A stretch of 64,000 nucleotides of DNA, taken from contig NZ_JAABRQ010000015.1 in NCBI RefSeq assembly GCF_011390835.1, positions 1 through 64,000 on the forward strand. Reading direction: 5' to 3'. Origin of the DNA: Hydrogenophaga sp. (GTDB lineage Bacteria > Pseudomonadota > Gammaproteobacteria > Burkholderiales > Burkholderiaceae_C). Below are positions 9,736 to 22,228 of this stretch, piece after piece (position 1 is the stretch's first letter; every line of letters begins with the position of its first letter). The notes under the pieces were generated by a model. The model saw only the letters and a list, made by a program, of their open reading frames with translations. It ran no database searches and had not been told where the DNA came from. Position numbers and translations under genes: made by a program.

Positions 9736-10947
9736 ATGCTGACGACGAACGCACACCCGACCGGCCGCCACTTCCTGCAAATCCCGGGTCCCTCGCCGGT
9801 CCCCGACCGCATCTTGCGCGCCATCAGCTCGCCCACCATCGACCACCGCGGCCCGGAGTTTGGCCGCCTAGGCCTCAAGGTGCTGGCCGACATGCAGGCC
9901 ATCTTCAAGACCCAGCACCCGGTGATGATTTACCCGGCCTCGGGCACAGGCGCCTGGGAAGCCGCCCTGGTCAACACGCTGAACGCGGGCGACCATGTGC
10001 TGATGTACGAGACTGGTCATTTCGCCTTTCTGTGGAACCGGCTCGCCACCCAGCTCGGCCTGAAGACCGAGGTGCTGAGCCTGCCCGGCCTGGAAGGCTG
10101 GCGCCACGGCGTGCAGGCCGACCTGATCGAGCAGCGCCTGAAGGCCGACAGCGGCCACAGCATCAAGGCCGTGTGCGTGGTGCACAACGAGACCTCCACC
10201 GGCGTGACCAGCGACATCGCCGCCGTGCGCCGTGCGATCGATGCGGCAAAACACCCGGCCCTGCTGCTGGTCGACACCATCTCGGGGCTGGCTGGCGCTG
10301 ACTACCAGCACGACGCGTGGGGCATCGATGTGTCCATCAGCGGATCGCAAAAGGGCTTGATGCTGCCTCCAGGCATCAGCTTCAACGCGCTGTCGCCAAA
10401 AGCGATCGAGGCCAGCAAGGCCTGCAAGACGCCGCGCAGCTACTGGGGCTGGGGCGAAATGATCGAGATGAACAAGACAGGCTACTGGCCGTCCACCCCC
10501 AACACCAACCTGCTGTACGGCCTGAGCGAAGCCTGCGACATGCTGCTGGCAGACGGGATGGAGAACGTCTTCGCCCGCCACCAACGCTGGGCTGCGGGTG
10601 TGCGCGCTGCGGTCAACGCCTGGGGGCTGCCGATCCAGTGCGCCGACGCCGCCGTGTATTCGCCCATCCTCACCGGCGTGATGACACCCGAAGGCGTCGA
10701 TGCGGATGCCGTGCGCAAGGTGATTTACGAGCGTTTCGACTGCTCGCTGGGCACCGGCCTGGGCAAGGTCAAAGGCCGCATGTTCCGCATCGGCCACCTC
10801 GGCGACAGCAACGATTTGACCCTGATCGCCACGGTCGCGGGCTGCGAAATGGGCTTGCAACTGGCCGGTGTGAAGCTCGCCGGATCGGGCGTGCAGGCCA
10901 TCATGAACCACTTCAGCAGCCACCCCGGCGGCCTGCTGAAGGCCTGA
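9736..10947 (+). CDS. PLP aminotransferase, serine-glyoxylate/alanine-glyoxylate type
   Basis: A 403-residue class V (AGXT-like) aminotransferase. The N-terminal signature FLQIPGPSPVPDRILRA and the PLP lysine (Lys206) in SGSQKGLMLPPG are characteristic, as are YPASGTGAWEA (PLP-phosphate contact) and LLVDTISGLAG (the PLP-ring Asp). Family members transfer the amino group of serine, alanine or related compounds to glyoxylate, or act on other 2-amino acids; the substrate here is not readable. The ATG at 9736 follows an AAGAAAGG ribosome-binding region. It is the first gene of an operon with a TRAP transporter and CoA-pathway genes, suggesting the imported compound or a product is transaminated. 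Confidence 0.85.
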   Translation: MLTTNAHPTGRHFLQIPGPSPVPDRILRAISSPTIDHRGPEFGRLGLKVLADMQAIFKTQHPVMIYPASGTGAWEAALVNTLNAGDHVLMYETGHFAFLWNRLATQLGLKTEVLSLPGLEGWRHGVQADLIEQRLKADSGHSIKAVCVVHNETSTGVTSDIAAVRRAIDAAKHPALLLVDTISGLAGADYQHDAWGIDVSISGSQKGLMLPPGISFNALSPKAIEASKACKTPRSYWGWGEMIEMNKTGYWPSTPNTNLLYGLSEACDMLLADGMENVFARHQRWAAGVRAAVNAWGLPIQCADAAVYSPILTGVMTPEGVDADAVRKVIYERFDCSLGTGLGKVKGRMFRIGHLGDSNDLTLIATVAGCEMGLQLAGVKLAGSGVQAIMNHFSSHPGGLLKA

Positions 10948-10963
10948 TCACCATCATGTTTCC

Positions 10964-10998
10964 GTGCCCCGTGTTGTCCGCGCACGAGGCACCCTTTT
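10964..10998 (+). terminator. Stem-loop between aminotransferase and dctP
   Basis: GTGCCCCGTG (10964-10973) pairs with CACGAGGCAC (10983-10992) with one mismatch and a 9-nt loop, followed by CCTTTT. It could be a weak terminator or an mRNA-stabilising hairpin ahead of the binding-protein gene, whose ATG is 37 bp further on. Confidence 0.45.
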
Positions 10999-11028
10999 CC
11001 AGCGGACACTCAACACAAGGAGACAGCC

Positions 11029-12057
11029 ATGCAAGCCCCTACCCTCAAGTTCCCGACCTTAGCCGGTCCCCTGCGCCAGGTGACGGTTGCTGCCATTCTG
11101 GGTGCCAGCACGCTGTTGCTCGGCACCGGCATGGCCCATGCCCAGGTCGAGATCAAGCTAGGCCACGTCGGCGGCCCGGGTTCGCTGTTCGAGCGCTCGG
11201 CCAACGAGTACGCGCGCCTGGCCAATGAGCGCCTGGGCACAAAGGGCAAGGTGGTGGTGTTTGGCTCCAGCCAGCTGGGCAGCGATGCCGAGATGATGCA
11301 GAAGCTGCGCCTGGGCACCCTGGAAATGGCGCTGCCTTCGTCTGTGATGTCATCGACCGTGCCAGCCTTCGGCATGTTCGAAATGCCCTACCTGGTCAAA
11401 AACCGCGATCACATGAAAAAGATCGAGTCGGATGTGCTACGCCCGACTTTGCTGCCCCAGGCCGAAGAAAAGGGCTACAAGATCCTCGGGGTGTGGGAGA
11501 ACGGATTCAGGCACATCACGAACAACGTCAAACCTGTAGTCAAGCCAGAAGACCTCGCGGGCATGAAGCTGCGCACACCCAAGGGTGTGTGGCGGGTCAA
11601 GATGTTCCAAGCCTATGGTGCAAATCCCTCGCCCATGGCCCTGTCTGAAGTCTTCGTGGCGCTGCAGACCGGCGTGATGGACGGACAGGAAAACCCGCTG
11701 ACACAGATCTACTCGTCCAAGTTCCAGGAAGTGCAGAAGTTCCTGTCCATGACGGGCCACGTCTACACACCAGCCTATCTCACCGCGGGCGCACGCAAGT
11801 TCGGCACCCTGCCCGCCGACGTGCGCGAGATTTTGGAGAAGACCGCGCGCGATGTGCAGCCCTATGTCTACAAGACCGCAGCCGAGCTTGACGGCGAGCT
11901 GGTGGACAAGATCAAGGCAGCAGGTGTCAAAGTGAACGAGGCCGACAAGAACGCCTTCATCGCTGCGAGCAAGACGGTCTATGAAGAATTCGGCAAGGAA
12001 GTGCCAGGCGGCGCCGAGCTGGTCAACAAGGCAGTGGCCCTGGGCGCTGGTTTCTGA
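11029..12057 (+). CDS. TRAP transporter periplasmic binding protein, DctP family
   Basis: A 342-residue solute-binding protein with a long Sec signal peptide (hydrophobic AAILGASTLLLGTGMAHAQ, cleavage near residue 40). The mature chain shows DctP-family features: IKLGHVGGPGS at the N-terminus, the ASMA-like LGSDAEMMQKLRLGTLEMAL, LRTPKGVWRVKMFQAYGANPSPMALSEVF with the Arg that normally grips a substrate carboxylate, and the helix ALQTGVMDGQENPLTQIYSSKF (residue blocks quoted separately). The ligand is therefore probably an organic acid. A strong site AAGGAGA precedes the ATG. It is followed by a stem-loop and then dctQ and dctM. Confidence 0.9.
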   Translation: MQAPTLKFPTLAGPLRQVTVAAILGASTLLLGTGMAHAQVEIKLGHVGGPGSLFERSANEYARLANERLGTKGKVVVFGSSQLGSDAEMMQKLRLGTLEMALPSSVMSSTVPAFGMFEMPYLVKNRDHMKKIESDVLRPTLLPQAEEKGYKILGVWENGFRHITNNVKPVVKPEDLAGMKLRTPKGVWRVKMFQAYGANPSPMALSEVFVALQTGVMDGQENPLTQIYSSKFQEVQKFLSMTGHVYTPAYLTAGARKFGTLPADVREILEKTARDVQPYVYKTAAELDGELVDKIKAAGVKVNEADKNAFIAASKTVYEEFGKEVPGGAELVNKAVALGAGF

Positions 12058-12071
12058 GCCCTGCGCTTGCC

Positions 12072-12112
12072 CGTCCATGCGCTGCGATGCGGCGCATGGA
12101 CGCTCATTTTTA
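12072..12112 (+). terminator. Intercistronic attenuator hairpin between dctP and dctQ
   Basis: CGTCCATGCGC (12072-12082) and GCGCATGGACG (12092-12102) form a perfect 11-bp stem with a 9-nt loop, followed by CTCATTTTTA. It looks like a partial rho-independent terminator, a usual way to make far more binding protein than membrane subunits. Confidence 0.7.
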
Positions 12113-12148
12113 CCCGCTGGCCGCGCCAGCCCCCGAGGATGATTCACT

Positions 12149-12685
12149 GTGTTCTTCACTCTGAGAACCGCGTTTGATCGCGCGCTGACGGCGTTCGTCA
12201 TCTTGCTGCTGGCCTCGCTTGCCGTCATCGTCCTGATGGGGGTGACCTACCGAAAACTCGGCATCTCCATGGTCTGGTACGACGAGGTCGCGTCCATCGC
12301 GCTGGCCTGGCTCACCTACTACGGCGCGGCGCTGGCGGCGCTCAAGCGGGCGCACATCGGCTTTCCTGGGCTGGTCAATGCGATGCAGCCAATGCTACGC
12401 GTGCCCGTGGTACTGCTAGGCGAGGTGGTTGTGATCGGCTTCTTTGCCGTGCTCGCCTGGTACGGTTTTCAGGTGCTGGTGATTCTGGAAGGTGACGGCA
12501 TGGTCAGCCTGCCCTGGGTGCCCACACGCTTGACCCAGTCGGTCATCCCCATTGGGGCGTTGCTGTTCATCCTGGCCCAGCTGTTCAGCTTGCCGGAACT
12601 GCTGGCCCAGGCACGCGGCGCAGGTGTGATCGACGCAGAGAAGCAGGAAATGCAGAAAGAACTTGAGAGGGCTCTTCAGAAATGA
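12149..12685 (+). CDS. TRAP transporter small permease, DctQ family
   Basis: A 178-residue membrane protein with four hydrophobic segments (about residues 12-32, 47-68, 88-112 and 128-150), the normal DctQ topology. The family block VWYDEVASIALAWLTYYGAALA carries the conserved E and W of DctQ subunits. The start is GTG at 12149, with GAGGATGA upstream. The 3' end overlaps the dctM start by 4 bp (ATGA), implying coupled synthesis of the two membrane subunits. The C-terminus is a charged cytoplasmic tail (DAEKQEMQKELERALQK). Confidence 0.88.
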   Translation: MFFTLRTAFDRALTAFVILLLASLAVIVLMGVTYRKLGISMVWYDEVASIALAWLTYYGAALAALKRAHIGFPGLVNAMQPMLRVPVVLLGEVVVIGFFAVLAWYGFQVLVILEGDGMVSLPWVPTRLTQSVIPIGALLFILAQLFSLPELLAQARGAGVIDAEKQEMQKELERALQK

Positions 12686-13965
12686 CCGCCATCCTCATGT
12701 TCGTGGGCCTGCTGGCCCTCATCCTGATCAACGTACCGATCGGCATTTCCCTGGGCGTGGTGGCCATGGTGGCCATGGTGTTGCATAGTGGAACCGACGC
12801 CTTACTGAGCGCGGCCATCACCATGTTTTCGGGTGCCACCAGCTTCCCGCTGCTGGCGATCCCGCTATTCATCTTGGCCGGCGCCATCATGAATTCGTCC
12901 AGCCTGTCGCGGCGCCTCATCGCGTTCGCCTCGGCGCTGTTCGGCTTCATCAAGGGGGGTCTGGCGATGGTGAACATCGGCACATCGCTGTTCTTCGCCG
13001 AAATATCAGGCTCTGCCGTGGCCGACGTGGCCGCCATGGGATCGATCCTGATCCCGGCCATGAAGAAGAAGGGCTACCCGAAGGAATTCGCAGCCGCCGT
13101 TACCTCGTCATCAGCCACGCTGGCCATCATCATCCCGCCCTCCATCCCCATGATTCTCTATGCGGTGATGGCAGAGGCATCGGTGGTGCAAATTTTCGTG
13201 GCTGGCATCATTCCGGGCATCATGGGCGGCGGCGGCATGATGGCATTGGCTTACTGGTACGCCAAGCGCTACAACTACCCCGTCGAAGAGGTGTTCAGCT
13301 GGAAGAAGCTGTGGTCTACCTTCAAAGACGCAGCCTGGGCCTTCCTGCTGCCGATGATCATCCTGGGCGGCATCTTTGGTGGCGTGGTCACCGCCACCGA
13401 GGGCGCCGCGCTCGCGGTGCTCGCTGCGCTCTTCATCGGCGGTGTGATCTACCGCGAACTCAACCTCAAGCACCTCTACGAGTGCATGGTGGAAGGCGGC
13501 ATCCAGACCGCAGTGGTGATGCTGCTGGTGGCCGCTTCTGCCCTGCTGGGAAGTCTGCTGACCGAGCAGCAAATGCCCCAGCAACTAGCCTCCTGGATTT
13601 CGGCACTCACCGACAACCGCTACGCGGTGCTCGCCATCCTCAACATATTTTTCCTGATGGTGGGTCTGTTCCTACACTCGGCCGCGGCCATCATCCTGGT
13701 GGTGCCGATCGTCATGCCACTGGTGAAGGCCGTCGGCATCGATCCGGTCCACTTCGGCCTGATCGTCACGCTCAACCTGGGCATCGGCCAGCAGACACCG
13801 CCCGTGGCCAGTGTGCTCATGACCGCATGCTCCATCGCCAAGGCCGACATGTGGAAGGTGACCCGCGTCAACCTGCCCTTCATCGGTATCCTGGTGGCGC
13901 TGCTGCTCATGGTCACCTACATCCCGGCGATCCCGATGTTCCTGGTGGAGTACTTCTACCGTTGA
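12682..13965 (+). CDS. TRAP transporter large permease, DctM family
   Basis: A 427-residue, roughly 12-helix membrane protein that forms the ion-coupled transport channel with DctQ and takes substrate from the upstream binding protein. DctM features include GISLGVVAMVAMVL at the start, FFAEISGSAVADVAAMGSIL, the conserved IIPPSIPMILYAV, the VTATEGAALAVLAA loop (the family TEA motif) and LNLGIGQQTPPVASVL near the C-terminus. TRAP systems of this type use a sodium gradient to import organic acids. It is followed 44 bp later by the enoyl-CoA hydratase gene on the same strand. Confidence 0.93.
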   Translation: MTAILMFVGLLALILINVPIGISLGVVAMVAMVLHSGTDALLSAAITMFSGATSFPLLAIPLFILAGAIMNSSSLSRRLIAFASALFGFIKGGLAMVNIGTSLFFAEISGSAVADVAAMGSILIPAMKKKGYPKEFAAAVTSSSATLAIIIPPSIPMILYAVMAEASVVQIFVAGIIPGIMGGGGMMALAYWYAKRYNYPVEEVFSWKKLWSTFKDAAWAFLLPMIILGGIFGGVVTATEGAALAVLAALFIGGVIYRELNLKHLYECMVEGGIQTAVVMLLVAASALLGSLLTEQQMPQQLASWISALTDNRYAVLAILNIFFLMVGLFLHSAAAIILVVPIVMPLVKAVGIDPVHFGLIVTLNLGIGQQTPPVASVLMTACSIAKADMWKVTRVNLPFIGILVALLLMVTYIPAIPMFLVEYFYR

Positions 13966-14009
13966 ACCCACTCGGCAACGCGGCGCCTCTTCCTCGCAAG
14001 GCTTAGACC

Positions 14010-14792
14010 ATGAGTTCAGACACTGGTGAAGTGAGCTTGGTCATTGAGGCCGACGTGGCCTCGGTGACCTTCAACCGGCCCCAGGCGCGCAACGCCATGA
14101 CCTGGCCCATGTACGAGCAGCTGGTGGCCATCGCGCGACAGCTGACAAGCGACCGCGACGTGAAGGCAGTGGTGTTCCGCGGCGAAGGCGGCCAGGCGTT
14201 TGTGGCCGGCACCGACATTGAACAGTTCACCCAGTTCCAGTCTGCCGACGACGGCGTGGCCTACGAGCGCCAGATCGAGGCCTGCATAGAACTGCTGGGC
14301 GAATTGCCCCAGCCCACCGTGGCCGTCATCGAAGGCTGGGCCGTGGGTGGCGGCCTGGCGATCGCCACCGCCTGCGACTTCCGCCTGGCCACGCCGGGCA
14401 CGCGCCTGGGCGTGCCCATCGCCAAAACGCTGGGTAACTGCCTGTCCCTGGCCAACGTGGCGCGCCTGCGTGCCGCCTTCGGCCACCAGCGCGTCAAGCG
14501 CATGCTGATGCTGGCCGAGTTCATTCAGGCTGAAGAGGCGCTGGCCTGTGGCTACCTGCACCAAGTGGTGGCGGCAGATCACATCGCCGCCGCCACCGCC
14601 GAACTGGTCCAGCAGCTGGGCGCGCTGGCCCCCATCACCCAGCGCGTGAGCAAGGTGGCGCTGGCGCGGCTGATCACACAAGACCTGCCTGTGGCCGATG
14701 ACCTCATTCGTGCGGCCTACGGCAGTCAGGACTTTCACGAAGGGGTGCAGGCCTTTGTGGCCCGGCGCCCTCCCGTCTGGAGCGGCCAATGA
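14010..14792 (+). CDS. Enoyl-CoA hydratase/isomerase (crotonase family)
   Basis: A 260-residue crotonase. The oxyanion-hole blocks are present: RPQARNAMTWPMYEQL with FRGEGGQAFVAGTDIEQF, and AVIEGWAVGGGLAIATACDFRLA. In classical hydratases two glutamates activate water; here the region around LGNCLSLANVARLRAAFG lacks an obvious Glu at the first position, so the reaction may be isomerisation, hydrolysis or C-C cleavage. It overlaps the CoA-transferase gene by 4 bp, so the pair likely acts in sequence: the transferase makes an acyl-CoA that this enzyme processes. Family secure, reaction not. Confidence 0.85.
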   Translation: MSSDTGEVSLVIEADVASVTFNRPQARNAMTWPMYEQLVAIARQLTSDRDVKAVVFRGEGGQAFVAGTDIEQFTQFQSADDGVAYERQIEACIELLGELPQPTVAVIEGWAVGGGLAIATACDFRLATPGTRLGVPIAKTLGNCLSLANVARLRAAFGHQRVKRMLMLAEFIQAEEALACGYLHQVVAADHIAAATAELVQQLGALAPITQRVSKVALARLITQDLPVADDLIRAAYGSQDFHEGVQAFVARRPPVWSGQ

Positions 14793-16009
14793 AGCCGGCT
14801 ACAACGCCGCGCAGCGGCCCACTGGGCGGCCTGCGGGTGCTGGAGATCGCGCAGATCATGTCCGGCCCGACCTGCGGCCTTTTGCTGGCTGACATGGGAG
14901 CCGACGTAGTGAAGCTTGAAAAGCTGGAAGGCGGCGACGATGCGCGCGGCTACCGCGACCCGCAAGTGAACGGCGTCTCAGCGCCATTCATGATGATGAA
15001 CCGCAACAAGCGCGGCCTGGCGCTCGACCTCAAGCACGCCGAGGGGCGCGCCCTGTTGCTGCGCATGGTGAAACACGCCGATGTGCTGGTGGAAAACTTC
15101 CGCGGTGGCACCATGGACAAGCTGGGCCTGGGCTACGAAACGCTCAAGGCAGAAAACCCGGGGCTGATCTACTGCGCCATCAGCGGCTACGGGCGCACCG
15201 GTCCCTACGCCGACAAAGGGGGCTTCGACCTCATCGCGCAAGGCTTCGCTGGTCTGATGTCGATCACTGGCGAGCCGGGCCGCCCGCCCGCGAAAAGCGG
15301 CAGCGCGGTGTCGGACATGAACGCCGGCATCCTGGGCGCACTCGGCATCCTAGCCGCCTACATCCACAAGCTCAAGACCGGCGAAGGTCAGCTGGTCGAC
15401 ACTTCGCTGGCCGACGCGGCACTGCAACAGACCTACTGGCACGCTGCGGTCTGGTTCGCCACACAACAAACGCCACAGCCCACAGGCTCGGCCCACATCC
15501 TCACCGCGCCCTACCAGGCCTTCGAGGCCAGCGACGGCTGGATCAACATTGGGGGTGCCAACCAGGCCAACTGGGAGCGCATCTGCACGGTGCTGGGTCA
15601 CCCGGAGTGGCGCGAAGACCCGCGCTTCGCCACCAACCGAGACCGCATGGCGCACCGCGAAACGCTGGTGGATTTGATGAATGACGTGGTGCGCCAGCGC
15701 ACGAGAGCCACGTGGCAGGCCGCGTTCGACGCCGCAGGCGTCCCCGCCGGCCCGGTGCACACCATCGGCGAAGCGCTGTCTCACCCGCAGACGCTGGCGC
15801 GCCACATGGTGCTGGAACTGGAGCACCCAGAGGCAGGTACCACTCACGCCATCGGCTGCCCGATCCAGTTCTCCGCCACGCCGACCGACAGCCGCGCACC
15901 AGCCCCGTTACTGGGTCAGCACACCCGCGAGCTGCTGGCCGAATACGGACTCGCCGATGACGAGATCAGCGCGCTGATTGAGCGCGGCGTCGTTGCGCAG
16001 GCCGACTGA
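14789..16009 (+). CDS. CaiB/BaiF family CoA transferase
   Basis: A 406-residue class III CoA transferase. These move CoA between carboxylic acids through an aspartyl-CoA intermediate. The N-terminal signature GLRVLEIAQIMSGPTCGLLLADMGADVVKLE is typical (residues 13-43), and the catalytic Asp is probably in SAVSDMNAGILGALGILAA (about 175). Other family blocks are NRNKRGLALDLKH and VLVENFRGGTMDKLGLGYE. The donor and acceptor cannot be read from sequence. As last gene of the aminotransferase-TRAP-hydratase operon, it may activate the imported acid or a keto acid derived from it. It is convergent with alaS, 19 bp away. Confidence 0.92.
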   Translation: MKPATTPRSGPLGGLRVLEIAQIMSGPTCGLLLADMGADVVKLEKLEGGDDARGYRDPQVNGVSAPFMMMNRNKRGLALDLKHAEGRALLLRMVKHADVLVENFRGGTMDKLGLGYETLKAENPGLIYCAISGYGRTGPYADKGGFDLIAQGFAGLMSITGEPGRPPAKSGSAVSDMNAGILGALGILAAYIHKLKTGEGQLVDTSLADAALQQTYWHAAVWFATQQTPQPTGSAHILTAPYQAFEASDGWINIGGANQANWERICTVLGHPEWREDPRFATNRDRMAHRETLVDLMNDVVRQRTRATWQAAFDAAGVPAGPVHTIGEALSHPQTLARHMVLELEHPEAGTTHAIGCPIQFSATPTDSRAPAPLLGQHTRELLAEYGLADDEISALIERGVVAQAD

Positions 16010-16028
16010 GCGACCCACTCACCCCGCC

Positions 16029-18671
<2,643 letters not shown>

Positions 18672-18919
18672 GATGGCCTTGGGTGGGTTCGGATCGGTCA
18701 GGGCGGGTGCTCAGCAGGTCGGGCACCAAACCTCCTATTTTCCAACACTTCCGCGGTCGACCCCAGCGCGACCGGCTCCGGCTTGCGCCCTCATTGGCCC
18801 TGGCGACCCGGTCGCTGGCGGCTCTGCAGTCACAGCAGCAAAGGGCTATGCTTCCCCATGACGTGAAACGTGGCCCGCTGGCGACCTTCACAGCACCCCT
18901 TTCCCAACGGAGACACACC
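18672..18919. other. Divergent intergenic region between alaS and gabD
   Basis: About 250 bp separate the alaS and gabD starts. The stretch must carry both promoters, but I see no clear -35/-10 pair, palindrome or conserved RNA structure. AACGGAG (18907-18912 area) precedes the gabD ATG as its ribosome-binding site. Confidence 0.5.
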
Positions 18920-20394
<1,475 letters not shown>

Positions 20395-20398
<4 letters not shown>

Positions 20399-20856
20399 GC
20401 GCACTGCGCCGTGCGCTGGTGCTGCTGGTGACGCTGGCGCTCTGCGCCTGCGCCAGCTTCATGCCGGGTGATCCGCCACAGGTCGATGTGGTGGGTGTCC
20501 AACCGCTGCAGGGCCAGGGAATGGAGCTGCGCATGCTGGTGAAGCTGCGCGTCATCAACCCAAACGACACGCCCATCGAGTACGACGGCGTGTATTTGGA
20601 GATGGACGTGCGCGGCAAGCGTTTCGCCAGCGGCGTGAGCGACATGCGCGGCGCGGTACCGCGCTTTGGCGAGGCCGTGGTCAGCGTGCCGGTGAGTGTG
20701 CCGGCGGTGGCCATGCTGCGCCAGGCTCTGGGCATGGCGCAGGGCGATGCCAGCGCCATCAGCTACGTCATCAGCGGCAAGCTCTCAGGCCCACAGTGGC
20801 GCAACACGCGGTTCAGCTCGGAAGGCGAGTTCAAGCTGCCAGAGGGCATGCGCTGA
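20395..20856 (+). CDS. LEA type 2 family lipoprotein
   Basis: A 153-residue predicted lipoprotein: signal ALVLLVTLALCAC (lipidation on Cys17 or Cys19), then a single LEA-2/WHy beta-sandwich domain. The domain shows the family pattern of a long hydrophobic strand ending in a polar NPN motif (MLVKLRVINPNDTPIEYDGVYLEM, residues 45-68), followed by ...VSVPVSVPAVAML. Bacterial proteins of this type are periplasmic and of unknown function, with some association with desiccation and stress. The ATGA overlap with gabD suggests cotranscription, without an obvious metabolic link. Confidence 0.8.
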
Positions 20857-20868
20857 AGGCGCCCCGCG

Positions 20869-21327
20869 TCAGTTGATTACCTTCCAGCTGCCATCGGCCT
20901 GACGGCAGGCAGTGCCGTAAACCGTTTCGGGTTGGCCGCCAATCAGCGCCTTCACCGAGTATTCGCGGCAGGGGCCTGCTGCTGATTCGTAGGTGCGCGT
21001 CGGCGTCACGGTGTACTGGTTGCGAGTGTCGGGATTGACCCAGGTCGAGGGCACCGAGGTGCGCACCGACTCCAGTGCATGCGCAGTCTTGAGCCGGTCG
21101 GTCTCGTCCATCGAGCGGCCGATGTTGCCGCCGATACTGGCGCCAACGATGGTGCCCAGTATGGTGGCCACGGTGCGCCCGGAGCCTCGGCCCACCTGAT
21201 TGCCGATGACGCCACCCAGAATTCCGCCCACCACCATGCCGGACTGCTCCTGGGTCGGCGGCGTGTTGCAGCCAACCAGCGCCAGAGCAACCAGCGGGAT
21301 GGCCAATAGGGTGCGATGCGTGGTCAT
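20869..21327 (-). CDS. Glycine-zipper outer-membrane lipoprotein (RT0821/Lpp0805 type)
   Basis: A 152-residue lipoprotein. Signal: LLAIPLVALALVGC with Cys about residue 20. A glycine-zipper 2TM domain follows (SGMVVGGILGGVIGNQVGRGSGRTVATILGTIVGASIGGNIG; residues 29-70, quoted by position), then a soluble domain with two paired cysteines (GPCREYS and YGTACRQADGSW). This is the layout of surface antigen RT0821/Lpp0805-like proteins. The ATG at 21327 has an AAAGGA site 8 bp upstream; the longer open frame has no signal at its start. It is convergent with the LEA-like gene. A possible FNR/ANR box and an overlapping palindrome lie about 60-90 bp upstream. Confidence 0.82.
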   Translation of the reverse strand: MTTHRTLLAIPLVALALVGCNTPPTQEQSGMVVGGILGGVIGNQVGRGSGRTVATILGTIVGASIGGNIGRSMDETDRLKTAHALESVRTSVPSTWVNPDTRNQYTVTPTRTYESAAGPCREYSVKALIGGQPETVYGTACRQADGSWKVIN

Positions 21328-21387
21328 GTCAGATCCTTTCAATCGGTTGAAGATGACTTCAGCATAGGCATACCCCAGGGAGTTATC

Positions 21388-21418
21388 TTGATCGGGGTCA
21401 AATGCGGGGCGCATTTGA
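21388..21418. promoter_or_regulatory. Possible FNR/ANR box overlapping a 9-bp palindrome
   Basis: TTGATCGGGGTCAA (21388-21401) matches 9 of the 10 fixed bases of the FNR/ANR consensus TTGAT-N4-ATCAA. It overlaps a perfect inverted repeat TCAAATGCG-GGG-CGCATTTGA (21398-21418). Both lie 61-91 bp upstream of the glycine-zipper lipoprotein start. Which element is functional cannot be decided by eye. Confidence 0.45.
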
Positions 21419-21571
21419 GACTTGTCTCCAAAAGTGCCCTGGTGCTGTCTCGGACACGCTCCAAAACCCTATTCACGGGCAAGCAATTGAGTTCAACAAT
21501 ATTGCTACAAACTGATCGATAGAAGTCCACGCAGGCCTTCACTCAGTCGCTCATCCTGCAGGAGACACCCC

Positions 21572-22003
21572 ATGACCCGCCCCACCCTCTTCCTCGCCTC
21601 TGTGCTCACCGCAGGGGCGCTTACCTTGGGCGGCTGTGCCACCCCGATGCAGGCCACCACCCCTCACCGGGTGGTGTTCCAGGTCAGCGACAACGACCCG
21701 GCCAAGTGGAACCTGGCGCTGAACAACGCCAAGAACGTGCAGCAGGAATACGGCTCGCGCCCGATGCAGGTGGAAATCGTGGCCTACGGCCCGGGCATCG
21801 GCATGCTCAAGGCAGATTCGCCCACCGCCAACCGCGTCACCGAAGCCAGCAAGGCCGGCGTGCAGATCGTCGCCTGCCAGAACACCATGAAGGCCCAGAA
21901 GCTGAACACGGCAGACATGAACGCCAGCATCGGCTACGTGCCAGCGGGCGTGGTGAAGCTGATGACGCGGCAGCGCGAAGGTTGGTCGTACATCCGACCC
22001 TAA
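21572..22003 (+). CDS. DsrE-family periplasmic lipoprotein
   Basis: A 143-residue protein with a lipobox signal (LTAGALTLGGC, Cys about residue 23) and a single DsrE/DsrF-like domain: VVFQVSDNDPAKWNLALNNAKNV (the family start), VEIVAYGPGIGMLKAD, and a GVQIVACQNTM segment. Cys109 in ACQNTM sits where sulfur-relay DsrE proteins carry the reactive cysteine, but isolated periplasmic members are mostly uncharacterised. A CAGGAG site precedes the ATG. It has its own transcription unit between the glycine-zipper gene and a LysR gene. Confidence 0.82.
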   Translation: MTRPTLFLASVLTAGALTLGGCATPMQATTPHRVVFQVSDNDPAKWNLALNNAKNVQQEYGSRPMQVEIVAYGPGIGMLKADSPTANRVTEASKAGVQIVACQNTMKAQKLNTADMNASIGYVPAGVVKLMTRQREGWSYIRP

Positions 22004-22228
22004 GTCGACGGGGCGACATGGCCCCAGCTGCCTGTCCGGCAGACGGACAAAGCCCGATAGACTCCAAACAGCTGGCCACGCTTTGTGTGGCCAGCTTTTG
22101 ACTGCACGCGATTCGCGCGGATACAGGGTATCTGGGCCAAGCCACTGACTGATGGGGCCCGGCAAGCACCTTGGCCAGTCTCGCTCCACCGCGACCCGTG
22201 CACCCGCACAGGCATCAGGAAACACACC

